Source: Sphingobacteriales bacterium (lineage in GTDB: Bacteria; Bacteroidota; Bacteroidia; CAILMK01; JAAYUY01). Taken from it: a DNA stretch of 52,411 nt. The translations under genes were made by a program, and so were the position numbers. The stretch is taken from the NCBI GenBank assembly GCA_012517435.1, contig JAAYUY010000050.1, positions 1 to 52,411 on the forward strand. Reading direction: 5' to 3'. Under the pieces are notes generated by a model. The model saw nothing but the letters and a program-made list of their open reading frames with translations. It was not told the origin of the DNA and searched no databases. This document shows positions 1 to 8,324 of this stretch, one piece after another (within the stretch, counting starts at the first letter, position 1; the number at the start of each line of letters is the position of its first letter).

Positions 1-179
1 ATAAAATGAGCCATGCCATTATCTTTCTCGCTTTCATATCTGCTTCCCGTGCCAATCAGGAATCCGCAGTAAACAATACCGCTTTTGGCAGTGGGAGTAA
101 AAACGATACGCAGTCCGTTGGGCAACTCATAGAGATAAGTACCATCCCCATTATCATATTTTTTCCATAAACTATCCAT
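1..179 (-). CDS. M16 (insulinase-family) zinc peptidase, N-terminal fragment
   Basis: Only the first 59 codons are inside the window; the gene runs off the left edge. The reading begins at an ATG at 179 (MDSLWKKYD) with an in-frame stop shortly upstream. It contains ELPNGLRIVF followed by a GTGSRYES-like segment and then GMAHF at the edge, the standard run-up to the inverted zinc motif HxxEH of M16 peptidases, so the first zinc His is probably residue 58. No signal peptide is present, so this copy is probably cytoplasmic. Known for the family: two M16 halves form a clamshell that degrades peptides. The active-site Glu and second His lie outside the window and cannot be checked. Confidence 0.85.
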   Translation of the reverse strand, partial: MDSLWKKYDNGDGTYLYELPNGLRIVFTPTAKSGIVYCGFLIGTGSRYESEKDNGMAHF

Positions 180-233
180 CGATTCAGCCAATTATCTGTC
201 AGAATTTACCCAAACAATTTTAAATTTTGAGTG

Positions 234-241
234 CGAAGTTA
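234..241 (-). promoter_or_regulatory. Putative -7 element (TAACTTCG) for the M16 peptidase gene
   Basis: Read on the minus strand the bases are TAACTTCG followed by CAC, one mismatch from the Bacteroidota -7 consensus TAnnTTTG. It lies about 55 nt before the ATG at 179. The same TAnnTTCGCAC form precedes asnS and rpoN in this window. I see no clear -33 TTTG at the expected distance. Confidence 0.35.
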
Positions 242-307
242 GTGTTAATCAGCATGATTGACTGACTTTTTTTTAACACTTGTCTGATTTATCCACAAAA
301 TTAACAG

Positions 308-315
308 TATTTTTG
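308..315 (+). promoter_or_regulatory. Putative -7 element (TATTTTTG) for the BtuF-like gene
   Basis: TATTTTTG matches the Bacteroidota -7 consensus TAnnTTTG exactly and lies 8 nt before the ATG at 324, so the transcript would have almost no leader. Together with the minus-strand element at 234-241 it makes 180-323 a divergent promoter region. No convincing -33 TTTG is visible. Confidence 0.4.
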
Positions 316-323
316 AGGTTGTT

Positions 324-1124
324 ATGAAAACAATAATTGACCAAACAGGAAATGAAATCAGGGTGGCCGATGAAATTGAAAGCCTTGTTTCATTGGTACC
401 TTCATTGACAGAGCTTTTGTTTTTCTTCAAAATGGATGAAAAAATCAAAGGTGTAACCGATTTTTGTGTTCATCCTGTCGATAAGGTCGCCCTCAAAACG
501 AAGGTGGGAGGGCCACTCAATTTCGACATTGACAAAATTGAAAGTCTCCGGCCTGATATAGTATTTGCATCGAAAGGAGAAAACAGTAAAGGGCTGGTCA
601 ATAAATTAATGGAGAAAGTGCCTGTTTTTATCTGTGATATCAATAGTCTTGAAGATGCATTCAAAGCTATAGAAAAAATCGGATTTATATGTAATCAGAC
701 CGATTTGGCTCAAAACCTGACACAAAACCTATCGATAAGTTTTGACAAACTGAAAGAACCGACTGGTATCAGTGTCATTTATCTTGTTTGGGAAAAACCT
801 TTTATCGTAGCGGGAAACAATACCATTGTTCATGATATTCTGACCAAAACCGGTATTAAAAATGCCTTTGGAGGGATTAAAGGTTATCAGAAAATCACCA
901 ACAAGCAATTAACTGAAGCTCAGGCAGATATCGTTCTTCTCCCGTCTGAACCTTTTCAGTTCGGGCAACATCATATTGAACAATACAAACAACTTCTCCC
1001 CCATTGTAAAGTACTTCTCGTTGACGGACAGTATTTCTGCTGGTATGGCAACAGACTTTTACTGGCTGTCAACTATCTGAAAAACCTGAAGTTACTCATG
1101 CAATCGATTTGCAAAAAGCTTTAA
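324..1124 (+). CDS. BtuF-like substrate-binding protein (helical-backbone metal receptor), without signal peptide
   Basis: A 266-residue protein of the class III periplasmic-binding-protein family that binds cobalamin or metal chelates (BtuF/FhuD type). Recognisable pieces are IDQTGNEIRV at the N-terminus, the SLVPSLTELLFF lobe helix, VGGPLNFDIDKIESLRPDIV (the common VG...DIEKI..L.PDLV segment), and a C-terminal part with LPSEPFQF and VDGQYFCWYG. The protein starts straight at the mature domain with no signal peptide or lipobox, so it should stay in the cytoplasm, unlike a normal ABC binding protein. No permease or ATPase gene is adjacent. It may act in cytoplasmic corrinoid or metal-chelate handling, but the ligand is not deducible. 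Confidence 0.8.
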   Translation: MKTIIDQTGNEIRVADEIESLVSLVPSLTELLFFFKMDEKIKGVTDFCVHPVDKVALKTKVGGPLNFDIDKIESLRPDIVFASKGENSKGLVNKLMEKVPVFICDINSLEDAFKAIEKIGFICNQTDLAQNLTQNLSISFDKLKEPTGISVIYLVWEKPFIVAGNNTIVHDILTKTGIKNAFGGIKGYQKITNKQLTEAQADIVLLPSEPFQFGQHHIEQYKQLLPHCKVLLVDGQYFCWYGNRLLLAVNYLKNLKLLMQSICKKL

Positions 1125-1141
1125 ACTGTAAACAAAAGAAA

Positions 1142-3007
1142 ATGAGACAATTATATAAATCATTTCATTACCCGCCTGTAACACTGATGCTGGTTACGCT
1201 TGTAAGCAGCATTTCTGCACAGGATATCCAACAGGGTATTCAAAAATTCCCCCTTCAAAAAATTGTCAATCTACAAAACATTGACCATGATTATTATTTT
1301 TCACTGATAACCACAGAAATGCCTGTACCCGGAGATGAATTAACATATCTCGAAAAAATCAAAAAGAATATTCCGCCAAAAGATTACAGCAGCAGAAGAG
1401 AAAACACGCTGGTATTAAATGAAAAACCAGCGGTATTGATCAATTTTGAAGGAAATAAATTTCACGGACATGTACCAAACGACAATCATCTGGCTGTTTC
1501 AAATGAAGGCAAAATTATTTCGGTAACCAATTCCATCATTCATTTTTATTATAACGACAGTCAGATTCATTCCCCTGTATCGCTCGACACCTTTGGTGCA
1601 CTTATTCAGCATCCCCACGGGAAATATGACCCACGTGTGATTTACGACCCGAAAAGAGACCGTTTTATCATCGTTTTTCTGAATGGATTTACCGATCAGA
1701 CAAGTTTTATTTATGTAGCCTTTTCTGAAAGCAACGACCCCTTAGGCAACTGGCATTTATATACGCTCCCGGGCAATCCTCTTCAGGACACAAGCTGGTC
1801 GGACTTCCCCATGATTGCTGTCAACAATCATGAACTTTTTCTGACCATTAACCTTTTGAAAAATATCAGCGGAAACGAAACATGGAAAACCAATTTCAAA
1901 CAAACACTTATCTGGCAGGTTGACCTGAACAGCGGATTTTCTGGCGATTCGCTTCTGGCCAAGTTTTACGATAATATTGATTTTGAAGGAAAAAGACTAA
2001 GAAATATCTGCCCGGTTCCTCATTATACAGGTGCATCTGGTGAAAATATGTTTTTTCTCTCCAACATGAACTTCAGCCAGCAGACCGATTCATTTTTTCT
2101 GCTCGAAATTACCGGAAAAATGGACAATCCGTCAACAAAGCTTAACATTCATTACATAAAGGCTGATAATAACTACGGAGTAGCTCCTTCAGCCGACATG
2201 CCTTTCAACCGCCTGCTCGAAACCAATGATGCACGCATTCTCGATGCTGTCGTCTTTCCTGACAATTCCATCCGCTTTGTCGGAAATTCCATTGATTTCA
2301 GCAACAATAAAGCAAGTTTTTATCATGGCAAACTAAGTAAATCAGGCAACAATTATCAGATAAAACTTGACATCATCCATCATCCAAAACTTGAATTTGG
2401 TTATCCCAATATTGAATATACAGGAGATGGCAGCAATGATGAAGGCATTATTCTGGTAAACCACAGTGCGGATAGTACCAATCCCGGAATATCGGCATTC
2501 TTTTATAAAAATGGAGATTTTTCAGAACCTGTCGTGGTAAAGGAAGGCCAAACCACCGTAACCGTTCAGACCGGAAAAACGCAAAGATGGGGAGATTATA
2601 CCGGCCTTCAGCGAAAATATAACGAAAATGGAGTCGTATGGGGTTCAGGTTATTTTGGTAAGTTTATTTCTGCTTCACAGCGTGTCAACGGAACATGGAT
2701 TGCCCAGTTGAAAAGTCCTACTTACTTGTCTGCTCATGAATCTGCTATTTCACATCCACTACTCACATACCCCAATCCTTTTGAAGATCAGGTAATTGTA
2801 GAATTTGACAATCGTTATCTCCAGAAGTACTTATTTCAGATTTTCACACAGGATGGCAAGCTGGTCAAGCAATTGAGGGAAGATTATGTCAAACCGGGAA
2901 AAGCCAGAATTAGCTTTTATATGGATAATATGCCAAACGGAACCTATCAGTTGGTAATCTCAAACGAAAGAGGAGAAAAAATTGTCAGGTCCCTTCTTAA
3001 GAAATAA
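1142..3007 (+). CDS. Secreted protein with T9SS C-terminal sorting domain, function unknown
   Basis: 621 residues from the ATG at 1142. An upstream in-frame start would overlap the previous gene and place charged residues ahead of the signal peptide. The N-terminus holds a hydrophobic signal segment ending in SSISAQ. The large middle region has repeated beta-rich stretches such as DPRVIYDPKRDRFIIVF and SDFPMIAVNNHELFLT, which look like blades of a propeller, but I cannot name the family. The last 85 residues start TYPNPFEDQVIVEF, contain a DGKLVKQL strand and GTYQLVISNERGEKIVRSLLKK-type ending, which is the type A T9SS sorting domain. It is therefore expected to be exported to the surface or medium. 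It ends 2 bp from the convergent tamL stop. Confidence 0.8.
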   Translation: MRQLYKSFHYPPVTLMLVTLVSSISAQDIQQGIQKFPLQKIVNLQNIDHDYYFSLITTEMPVPGDELTYLEKIKKNIPPKDYSSRRENTLVLNEKPAVLINFEGNKFHGHVPNDNHLAVSNEGKIISVTNSIIHFYYNDSQIHSPVSLDTFGALIQHPHGKYDPRVIYDPKRDRFIIVFLNGFTDQTSFIYVAFSESNDPLGNWHLYTLPGNPLQDTSWSDFPMIAVNNHELFLTINLLKNISGNETWKTNFKQTLIWQVDLNSGFSGDSLLAKFYDNIDFEGKRLRNICPVPHYTGASGENMFFLSNMNFSQQTDSFFLLEITGKMDNPSTKLNIHYIKADNNYGVAPSADMPFNRLLETNDARILDAVVFPDNSIRFVGNSIDFSNNKASFYHGKLSKSGNNYQIKLDIIHHPKLEFGYPNIEYTGDGSNDEGIILVNHSADSTNPGISAFFYKNGDFSEPVVVKEGQTTVTVQTGKTQRWGDYTGLQRKYNENGVVWGSGYFGKFISASQRVNGTWIAQLKSPTYLSAHESAISHPLLTYPNPFEDQVIVEFDNRYLQKYLFQIFTQDGKLVKQLREDYVKPGKARISFYMDNMPNGTYQLVISNERGEKIVRSLLKK

Positions 3008-3009
3008 AC

Positions 3010-5319
3010 TCAGAACGGATAACCAATTCCAAGGTTAAATTGAATATCCCTGAATTTAAAATCCCTGATCACCCATCGGCTTCCTGCATCTTTTGAGGGA
3101 TCATGCAGCGGAATACCAAAATCAGTTCTGAGGATAAAGTAGCTGAAATCATACCTGAGACCCAGACCTGTACCGGCAGCCAGTTGCCTGTAAAACTGAT
3201 TCAGGTGAAAAGCTCCACCCGGCCTTGAGTCTTCCTGCCTTAGCGTCCAGATATTGCCAGCATCCAGAAAAACAGCAGCTTTAAGCATTCCAACCAAATC
3301 GAAGCGGTATTCGATGTTAGCTTCTAATTTTATTTCGCCTGTACGTAAAAAAGGAATTCCACTTGGATTTTTATATTCTCCCGGCCCGATTCCCCGAAGC
3401 GGCCAGGCTCTGATGCTGTTGGCACCTCCTATAAAATATCTTTTTTCAAAGGGCAGAATTTCAGAATTGCCAAAAGGCACGCCTACACCTGCAAAGATGT
3501 GTCCGGCTATTGAAGACCAATCGGTAAGCTTCTGGGAATAACTGGCATCTACATCTGATTTAAGGTACTGGTAAAACGGGACTTTAAAAATTTCATAAAC
3601 AGTTGTGTCACTTGCGCTTTTATTGCCTTCTGCCAAAACAAATAACATCCGGGGAAGATTTCCTGCCGTTTCTATCAGGTTGACTTTTATCCGCCAGATG
3701 GCCGAGTATTTAGGGTCTTGCCCTTTGTAAACCAAACCATAACGGAAGGTATTGATTAAATGGGTTTCGTAAGCATTTTTCAGCAATTCATCTTCCGTTG
3801 AATCAAGCAAAGTAATAAGCCTGGGGTTTAATATTTCAGTTTTGATTCTTCCAATTTCAATAGGTGTGAGAAAATGCTGAAAATCAGGGCTTTTATAGGA
3901 ATAGGAATAGGAAAAATTGAGTGACGACCTTTCATAGTCAATGTTTCTCTCAAAATATTGTGACAGACTCAGAAAAGTTCTGGAAGTTGTAAAAATACGG
4001 TCAGTGTATGTTTTTGCAAAAAAATATGCTTCCGGAAATGAAAAAGAAGTGGATAGTTCAAACTGATAGTTGTTCGATGATTGTTTTCCCTCAAATACAT
4101 TTGCCTGAATATCAACAGCCCCGCCAAACCTGACATTCCATAGTACTGCCCTTCGGAACAAATTCCGGTTACGGTAGTTCAGGCTCCCTGAAACTCCGAA
4201 ATAACGGTAATGTTCTGCTGTAATATTCTTGGTTTCTTCTGTCGTATTTGCCTCTACTTCAAGCGAATACGATTGTTTTTCCATAGGGGTCAGCTTGATA
4301 AGACAATCCAGTAAGGATGTATCTGAATATATATCTTTCTTCTCAAAAAAATCAATATCGATAAACTTATAGATTTCCAGATCATTATAATTAATGATTG
4401 ATTCCTTTACCTTTGACATGTTGAAAGCATCTCCCGGCCTGAATTCAAGCCTTGACAGAATGATTTCGGGCCTGACATAGTAATCTTTTCCAAGAAAATA
4501 ATAATCCTTGATTTTCAGGGTGTCTTTATTCAGGGTGTCAAAAATGTTGTAATTGGGATTGAAGTTTATCCGGTTAAAAATGTATAACTTGTGGGCTGAG
4601 GTATCTCCCGGATTGTTTATAAACAGGTTAATATTGACTTTTTCCTCCCTGATGGAAGAAGTATCGACTTCATAATAGATAAAGTATTTGCTGAACTTAA
4701 AATAGCCATAGTCATTCAAAACTTTGGCGATTCTTTCCCTTTCAGCAGTCAGGTTTTCGCTGTCATAAAAATCCCCGCTGCGAATAAAAGACTGTGAGCG
4801 GTGAAGTGAAACAAGGCTGTCAATTTTCCTGTCAGGGATGTAGTAATTCACCTGATCTATTTTCATCCTTTTTCCTGCATAAATGTAATAATAGGTTGAA
4901 GCCTTGAATTTCCTGAAATACACCCTGTATTCAACCCGGGGTCTGAAATAGCCTTTATTGACAAGATAGTCAAACATCTGAGCGGCTGATTCATAGGTGA
5001 GCGTGCTGTCGAGAAAGAGAGGATGAACACCTGTCAGATTTTTAAGTGTACGATTGTACCAGTTGTTTTTCTTTCTGTCAAGATGAAGATAAAGGCCGGT
5101 CAGGGGTAAATCAATCCCAATCAGTTTTTTCCTGACTTTTTGCTTCATTAATTCTGAAAGCTCGTATTGCAGGGCACTTTCGGCATTGGCCACTTTAGTT
5201 TTTCTCAGAAGATACTGATTTTCATTAAGATACTTTTTTACAGAACAGGAAGATAAAATCAGCAATATTGTCATTGCCACTGTAAATTTGCCCCATAAGC
5301 TTTTAGCCGATGCTTTCAA
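3010..5319 (-). CDS. tamL: TamA/BamA-like outer-membrane lipoprotein (TamL)
   Basis: 769 residues. The N-terminus (TTG start at 5319, LysXX-containing n-region, then ILLILSSCSVKKYL) gives a lipobox with Cys25, as in the Bacteroidota TamA-like lipoproteins. POTRA-like modules follow, including AQMFDYLVNKGYFRPRVEY and ERIAKVLNDYGYFKFSKYF. The C-terminal half is an Omp85 barrel, with GGANSIRAWPLRGIGPGEY matching the conserved barrel/L6 region and a terminal Phe. Known for the family: insertion or translocation of outer-membrane components together with TamB. No TamB gene is next to it here. An in-frame stop two codons upstream of the ACT/GAG codons leaves TTG as the only sensible start that keeps a positively charged n-region. 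This start overlaps the divergent methyltransferase gene by 10 nt. Confidence 0.85.
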   Translation of the reverse strand: MKASAKSLWGKFTVAMTILLILSSCSVKKYLNENQYLLRKTKVANAESALQYELSELMKQKVRKKLIGIDLPLTGLYLHLDRKKNNWYNRTLKNLTGVHPLFLDSTLTYESAAQMFDYLVNKGYFRPRVEYRVYFRKFKASTYYYIYAGKRMKIDQVNYYIPDRKIDSLVSLHRSQSFIRSGDFYDSENLTAERERIAKVLNDYGYFKFSKYFIYYEVDTSSIREEKVNINLFINNPGDTSAHKLYIFNRINFNPNYNIFDTLNKDTLKIKDYYFLGKDYYVRPEIILSRLEFRPGDAFNMSKVKESIINYNDLEIYKFIDIDFFEKKDIYSDTSLLDCLIKLTPMEKQSYSLEVEANTTEETKNITAEHYRYFGVSGSLNYRNRNLFRRAVLWNVRFGGAVDIQANVFEGKQSSNNYQFELSTSFSFPEAYFFAKTYTDRIFTTSRTFLSLSQYFERNIDYERSSLNFSYSYSYKSPDFQHFLTPIEIGRIKTEILNPRLITLLDSTEDELLKNAYETHLINTFRYGLVYKGQDPKYSAIWRIKVNLIETAGNLPRMLFVLAEGNKSASDTTVYEIFKVPFYQYLKSDVDASYSQKLTDWSSIAGHIFAGVGVPFGNSEILPFEKRYFIGGANSIRAWPLRGIGPGEYKNPSGIPFLRTGEIKLEANIEYRFDLVGMLKAAVFLDAGNIWTLRQEDSRPGGAFHLNQFYRQLAAGTGLGLRYDFSYFILRTDFGIPLHDPSKDAGSRWVIRDFKFRDIQFNLGIGYPF

Positions 5320-6056
5320 AGTCTCAAATAAATTTTATCAAATCACTCGAACAAAAAAAACAGCGCAAAGCATTTAAACTGTTTTTAGCCGAGGGCGTAA
5401 AAATAGTCAATGAATTGCTTATATCCAATTACAAAATCGATTCAGTTTTTGCAACAAAAGAATGGCTAAAAAACAATATCGGCAAGTTATTATCTAAACA
5501 AATTGTGAATGTTTTTGAAATTACCGCTGACGAACTAAAAAAAATAAGCCTGCTTACCACCCCTAATCAGGTGCTTGCATTGGTAAAAATGCCGGATGAG
5601 TCCGATCCTGTTGAAAGCGACCTGATTGTAGCACTCGAAAGCATCAGAGATCCCGGAAATTTAGGCACTATTATCCGCATTTGCGATTGGTTTGGTATCT
5701 CAACCCTTATTTGCTCTCCCGACTGTGCCGATTTTTACAATCCGAAAGTCATTCAGTCAACCATGGGAAGTTTTACAAGAGTACAACTAATTGAATATGA
5801 ACTTCATCAGTTAAAAAAACTCTACCCTGACCATCATATTTACGGAGCATCTCTCAACGGAAATAATATTGTTCATTGCAAACCGGAGAAAAAATCCGTT
5901 CTTGTCATCGGGAATGAATCAGCAGGTATCAGCGAAAGTTTAATGAAACACTTAGATTCATCCATCATGATTCCTCGTTACGGAAAAGCCGAATCACTCA
6001 ATGCTGCGGTTGCCTGCGGAATTATCGTCAATTATTTCAGGTCAAACCTGCAATAG
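5310..6056 (+). CDS. SpoU/TrmH-family RNA 2'-O-methyltransferase
   Basis: 248 residues. The N-terminal segment SKSQINFIKSLEQKKQR...LFLAEGVKIVNELL is the SpoU substrate-binding domain. The C-terminal SPOUT domain shows all three motifs: ALESIRDPGNLGTIIR (motif 1), VLVIGNESAGIS (motif 2) and IPRYGKAESLNAAVACGI (motif 3 with the catalytic-region Ser-Leu-Asn). Family members methylate ribose 2'-OH groups of rRNA or tRNA using S-adenosylmethionine; the target base cannot be told from sequence. Its start codon lies inside the start region of divergent tamL, so its promoter must be inside the tamL coding sequence. It ends 3 bp from the convergent cupin gene. Confidence 0.9.
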   Translation: MLSKSQINFIKSLEQKKQRKAFKLFLAEGVKIVNELLISNYKIDSVFATKEWLKNNIGKLLSKQIVNVFEITADELKKISLLTTPNQVLALVKMPDESDPVESDLIVALESIRDPGNLGTIIRICDWFGISTLICSPDCADFYNPKVIQSTMGSFTRVQLIEYELHQLKKLYPDHHIYGASLNGNNIVHCKPEKKSVLVIGNESAGISESLMKHLDSSIMIPRYGKAESLNAAVACGIIVNYFRSNLQ

Positions 6057-6059
6057 ACT

Positions 6060-6434
6060 TCATTCAACAACAAATTCATCTTCCTTTCTCCAGGGCGGAT
6101 CAACAATTACCAAAAAACAAAGCGGTTCATTACCAGTGTTAACAAGATACTGACTGCATTCCGGTGGAATATAATAGGAACTCCCTGAACAAACCTCGAC
6201 CGGCTGATGATTGATATACATTACACCTTTACCTGAAACGATATAATAGGTTTCAGATTGCTTCAGATAATGATCAAGGGTTTTGCCCTGCGGATCAATC
6301 CATGCATAAGCCAGACTGTGATGAGTATTTACAGAATTTCTGCCGGGATGAAAAATTTCCTTTAAAAAACAATGATCGCCCGCTATAATAGCCTCAATAT
6401 CATTGATATGACGAACTACAGGCTCCCCCTTCAT
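6060..6434 (-). CDS. Small single-domain cupin protein
   Basis: 124 residues. The cupin core is visible as HHSLAYAWIDPQGKTLDHYLK followed by SETYYIVSGKGVMYI (motif 1, with Glu in the metal-ligand position) and SGSSYYIPPECSQYLVNTG (motif 2). The ending CFLVIVDPPW is typical of small sugar- or metal-binding cupins. In motif 2 the usual His ligand seems to be Gln, which may alter metal binding. The ATG at 6434 overlaps the stop of the upstream gene as ATGA, so the two are translationally coupled. Substrate unknown. Confidence 0.75.
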   Translation of the reverse strand: MKGEPVVRHINDIEAIIAGDHCFLKEIFHPGRNSVNTHHSLAYAWIDPQGKTLDHYLKQSETYYIVSGKGVMYINHQPVEVCSGSSYYIPPECSQYLVNTGNEPLCFLVIVDPPWRKEDEFVVE

Positions 6435-7165
6435 TGAATTAAAAAGATTTTATCTTTTGCTTTATTAAGGGTAATGAGGGTAACGTTCATTTCGAGCGTC
6501 TGACTGGCAACTTCCTGAATAATGGTGTAGGGAAAAAGAATTCCTTTTACCGGCTGGTAATTTTTATAAGAAGTTATGATTTCCAGTTTACCTTCAGGGC
6601 TTTCAATTTTGGCAACATTCATGATTTTTAAACCGCTTTTAACATCATAATAATCAAAAACAGGATTGCCGCTTCTGGGGGTGATTTTAATTTTATAGGC
6701 CTGCGTTCCATCTTCCAGTTCGGCAATGCCAAGAAGCTCAATATTATCTCCCAACTCATTGTATTTCATCTCTTTAAATAAAACAGCTTCGTATTTCATT
6801 CTTTCCAGTTGTTCACCCTGAAGTTCCATTTTATTGCCCATGGCTATCACCATTCCTTTCTGTCCATCAAATATTTGCTTCTGAATGGAAATGTCGGGAG
6901 TAGCCATTTCAAAATAGAACTTATTAGGAACTGCATTGTGTATCGTAATTACAATGTCATTTCCCTGAATGGAGCTTTTTGCCCATGTCGAAATACTCTT
7001 GACCGCATTCAGTTTTTCTTTTCCGCCAATGGCATTGACATAGTTATCTATGACAGTCTGAGGTGTAAGTCCATCGGGAGCAGGTTTCATTTTTTCCAAT
7101 TGTGGATAAGCATTTAAAAATGCACCTGAAAAGAAAATCAGAATAATAGCTTTTATAGTTCTCAT
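6431..7165 (-). CDS. Secreted LolA/lipoprotein-sorting-like protein
   Basis: 244 residues from the ATG at 7165. A longer reading from 7213 would prepend 16 residues before a well-formed signal peptide (MRTIKAIILIFFSGAFLNAYPQ), so I chose the shorter start. The mature part begins TPQTVIDNYVNAIGGKEKLNAVKSI, the opening common to LolA-fold proteins annotated in Bacteroidota as outer-membrane lipoprotein-sorting proteins, and continues with beta strands ending in GILFPYTIIQEVASQTLEM. Such domains also occur at the C-terminus of, or next to, M16 peptidases, but the peptidase gene at the left edge is not adjacent. Role unknown; periplasmic lipid or lipoprotein binding is inferred only from the fold. 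Coupled by ATGA to the downstream cupin. Confidence 0.65.
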   Translation of the reverse strand: MRTIKAIILIFFSGAFLNAYPQLEKMKPAPDGLTPQTVIDNYVNAIGGKEKLNAVKSISTWAKSSIQGNDIVITIHNAVPNKFYFEMATPDISIQKQIFDGQKGMVIAMGNKMELQGEQLERMKYEAVLFKEMKYNELGDNIELLGIAELEDGTQAYKIKITPRSGNPVFDYYDVKSGLKIMNVAKIESPEGKLEIITSYKNYQPVKGILFPYTIIQEVASQTLEMNVTLITLNKAKDKIFLIQ

Positions 7166-7417
7166 AATTTTTTTTAGGCAAAGGTACTTAAAATGTGAAT
7201 GTAAATTACCCAAAAACAGGTTTTTCAGGATAGTAATTAACGAATCAATAAAGGTAGAATAAATGGATTAACAAAAACTGCCAAGATCTAAACAAGCTGT
7301 AAATCCGGGATTTATAAACCATTTTTACAAAAGTACTCTGATATTCAGAATCATAGACTCAATAATGTAAGGAACTCTTATGCAGATTTTTTTATCAGCC
7401 AGAAAAGGATGTTTGAT

Positions 7418-7425
7418 TAACTTTG
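7418..7425 (+). promoter_or_regulatory. Putative -7 element (TAACTTTG) for the PLD-like gene
   Basis: TAACTTTG, followed by C, is an exact TAnnTTTG match. Transcription would begin near 7432, just ahead of a short frame starting at 7448 and about 100 nt before the preferred start of the PLD-like gene. No exact -33 TTTG is seen. Confidence 0.45.
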
Positions 7426-7447
7426 CAAGTTGAAGAATGTATTGACC

Positions 7448-7520
7448 ATGGAGAAAGAATCTGTTTCAGAGAATTTGGTTCTGGAAGATCTGGTTGTTTA
7501 TATTGCTAAAAATGCAGAAT
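7448..7520 (+). CDS. Possible 23-aa leader peptide overlapping the PLD-like gene start
   Basis: ATG at 7448 opens the frame MEKESVSENLVLEDLVVYI..., ending with TAG at 7518-7520. It lies immediately after the -7-like element and overlaps the alternative ATG at 7512 of the PLD-like gene in another frame. The composition is rich in acidic and hydrophobic residues. It may be an upstream frame that modulates translation of the next gene, or chance. No homologue recognised. Confidence 0.25.
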
Positions 7521-7529
7521 AGCAGCTTA

Positions 7530-8324
7530 ATGAAAATTTTAACCACACCATGGAAAAACGATTTTCTTGAGCTTGTGAGCCAATCCAGAAAATCAATAAA
7601 AATAACTTCCCCATTTGTAAAAAATGATGTTTGTTCTGAATTAATCAGTGCAAAAAAAAGCTCTTCGAAAATTGTTTTAATTACTTCGATTAAACTGATG
7701 AGCATCTATTCGGGAGCACTTGATATTTCTGCAATTGAAAATATTATCAACAACAATGGAACAGTTAAGAATTTTCCCAGACTATATTCCAAGATTTATC
7801 TGTTTGATGATAAAAAAGCAATTATTACATCAGGCAATCTGACTTATGGTGGGTTGATTAAAAATTATGAATATGGTTTATACATAGATGATCAGACTGT
7901 AGTTCAAAACGTTGTCCGTGACTTCAACTCATTATCCAAAAATGAAATAACAGGAATTGTCAGAAAATCTGATCTGGAGACGGTAAAAAGCATATTGGAA
8001 AAAATAAAGGAATCAGTTTCTCCTAAAATTCCGAAATTTGAAGCTGAAACACCGGAAGAAAACTTAGATGTAATAATGACCGATATTGAACCCATCATTA
8101 ATTCTTTGTCAGGCTGGAAATTAGAAGTATTTAAGTGTGTTAACTCAATTCCCGGTCAAATTTTTACATTAAATGAGATTAATAAATTTGAAAACCATCT
8201 TAAGAAGATTTTTCCTGCCAATAAACACGTTACAGACAAAATCAGACAACAACTTCAATTTTTAAGGAATTTGGGATTAATAGAGTTTTTAGGTGAAGGC
8301 AAATACAAAAAATTATGGGAATAA
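7530..8324 (+). CDS. Phospholipase D-like domain protein with C-terminal DpnI_C-like winged helix
   Basis: 264 residues from the ATG at 7530; an ATG at 7512 would add six residues. Residues 1-140 resemble a single-copy PLD-like (HKD) domain: KSIKITSPFVKND, then RLYSKIYLFDDKKAIITSGNLTYGG. In this HxKx4D motif Lys88 and Asp93 are present, with Gly102-Asn103 in place, but the catalytic His is Tyr86 (codon TAT). Residues 195-264 (GWKLEVFKCVNSIPGQIFTL...IRQQLQFLRNLGLIEFLGEGKYKKLW) closely resemble the winged-helix domain at the C-terminus of DpnI and Dam-replacing endonucleases. A DNA-binding protein related to PLD-type restriction nucleases (BfiI-like fold) is therefore likely, but it may be catalytically dead. 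No methyltransferase or other defence gene is adjacent. Confidence 0.65.
   Translation: MKILTTPWKNDFLELVSQSRKSIKITSPFVKNDVCSELISAKKSSSKIVLITSIKLMSIYSGALDISAIENIINNNGTVKNFPRLYSKIYLFDDKKAIITSGNLTYGGLIKNYEYGLYIDDQTVVQNVVRDFNSLSKNEITGIVRKSDLETVKSILEKIKESVSPKIPKFEAETPEENLDVIMTDIEPIINSLSGWKLEVFKCVNSIPGQIFTLNEINKFENHLKKIFPANKHVTDKIRQQLQFLRNLGLIEFLGEGKYKKLWE

Larger units (their letters stand above)
7166..7529. other. Intergenic region before the PLD-like gene
   Basis: This AT-rich stretch has no long conserved reading frame. It separates the divergent LolA-like gene from the PLD-like gene. What I can see is a -7-like element at 7418-7425 and a 23-codon frame at 7448-7520, both described separately. 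I see no terminator-like hairpin, tRNA or repeat in 7166-7410. Confidence 0.6.

Noticed and set aside
1109-1141. Upstream extension of the T9SS-secreted protein
   Set aside because: It overlaps the preceding gene and puts polar residues before a complete signal peptide; the ATG at 1142 fits better.
3254-3541. 95-codon plus-strand frame within tamL
   Set aside because: It is antisense to the conserved Omp85 barrel and has no recognisable features.
7530-8324. Part of a restriction-modification or other defence island
   Set aside because: Neighbouring genes are housekeeping or unrelated; no methyltransferase, helicase or toxin gene is nearby, so only an orphan protein can be claimed.
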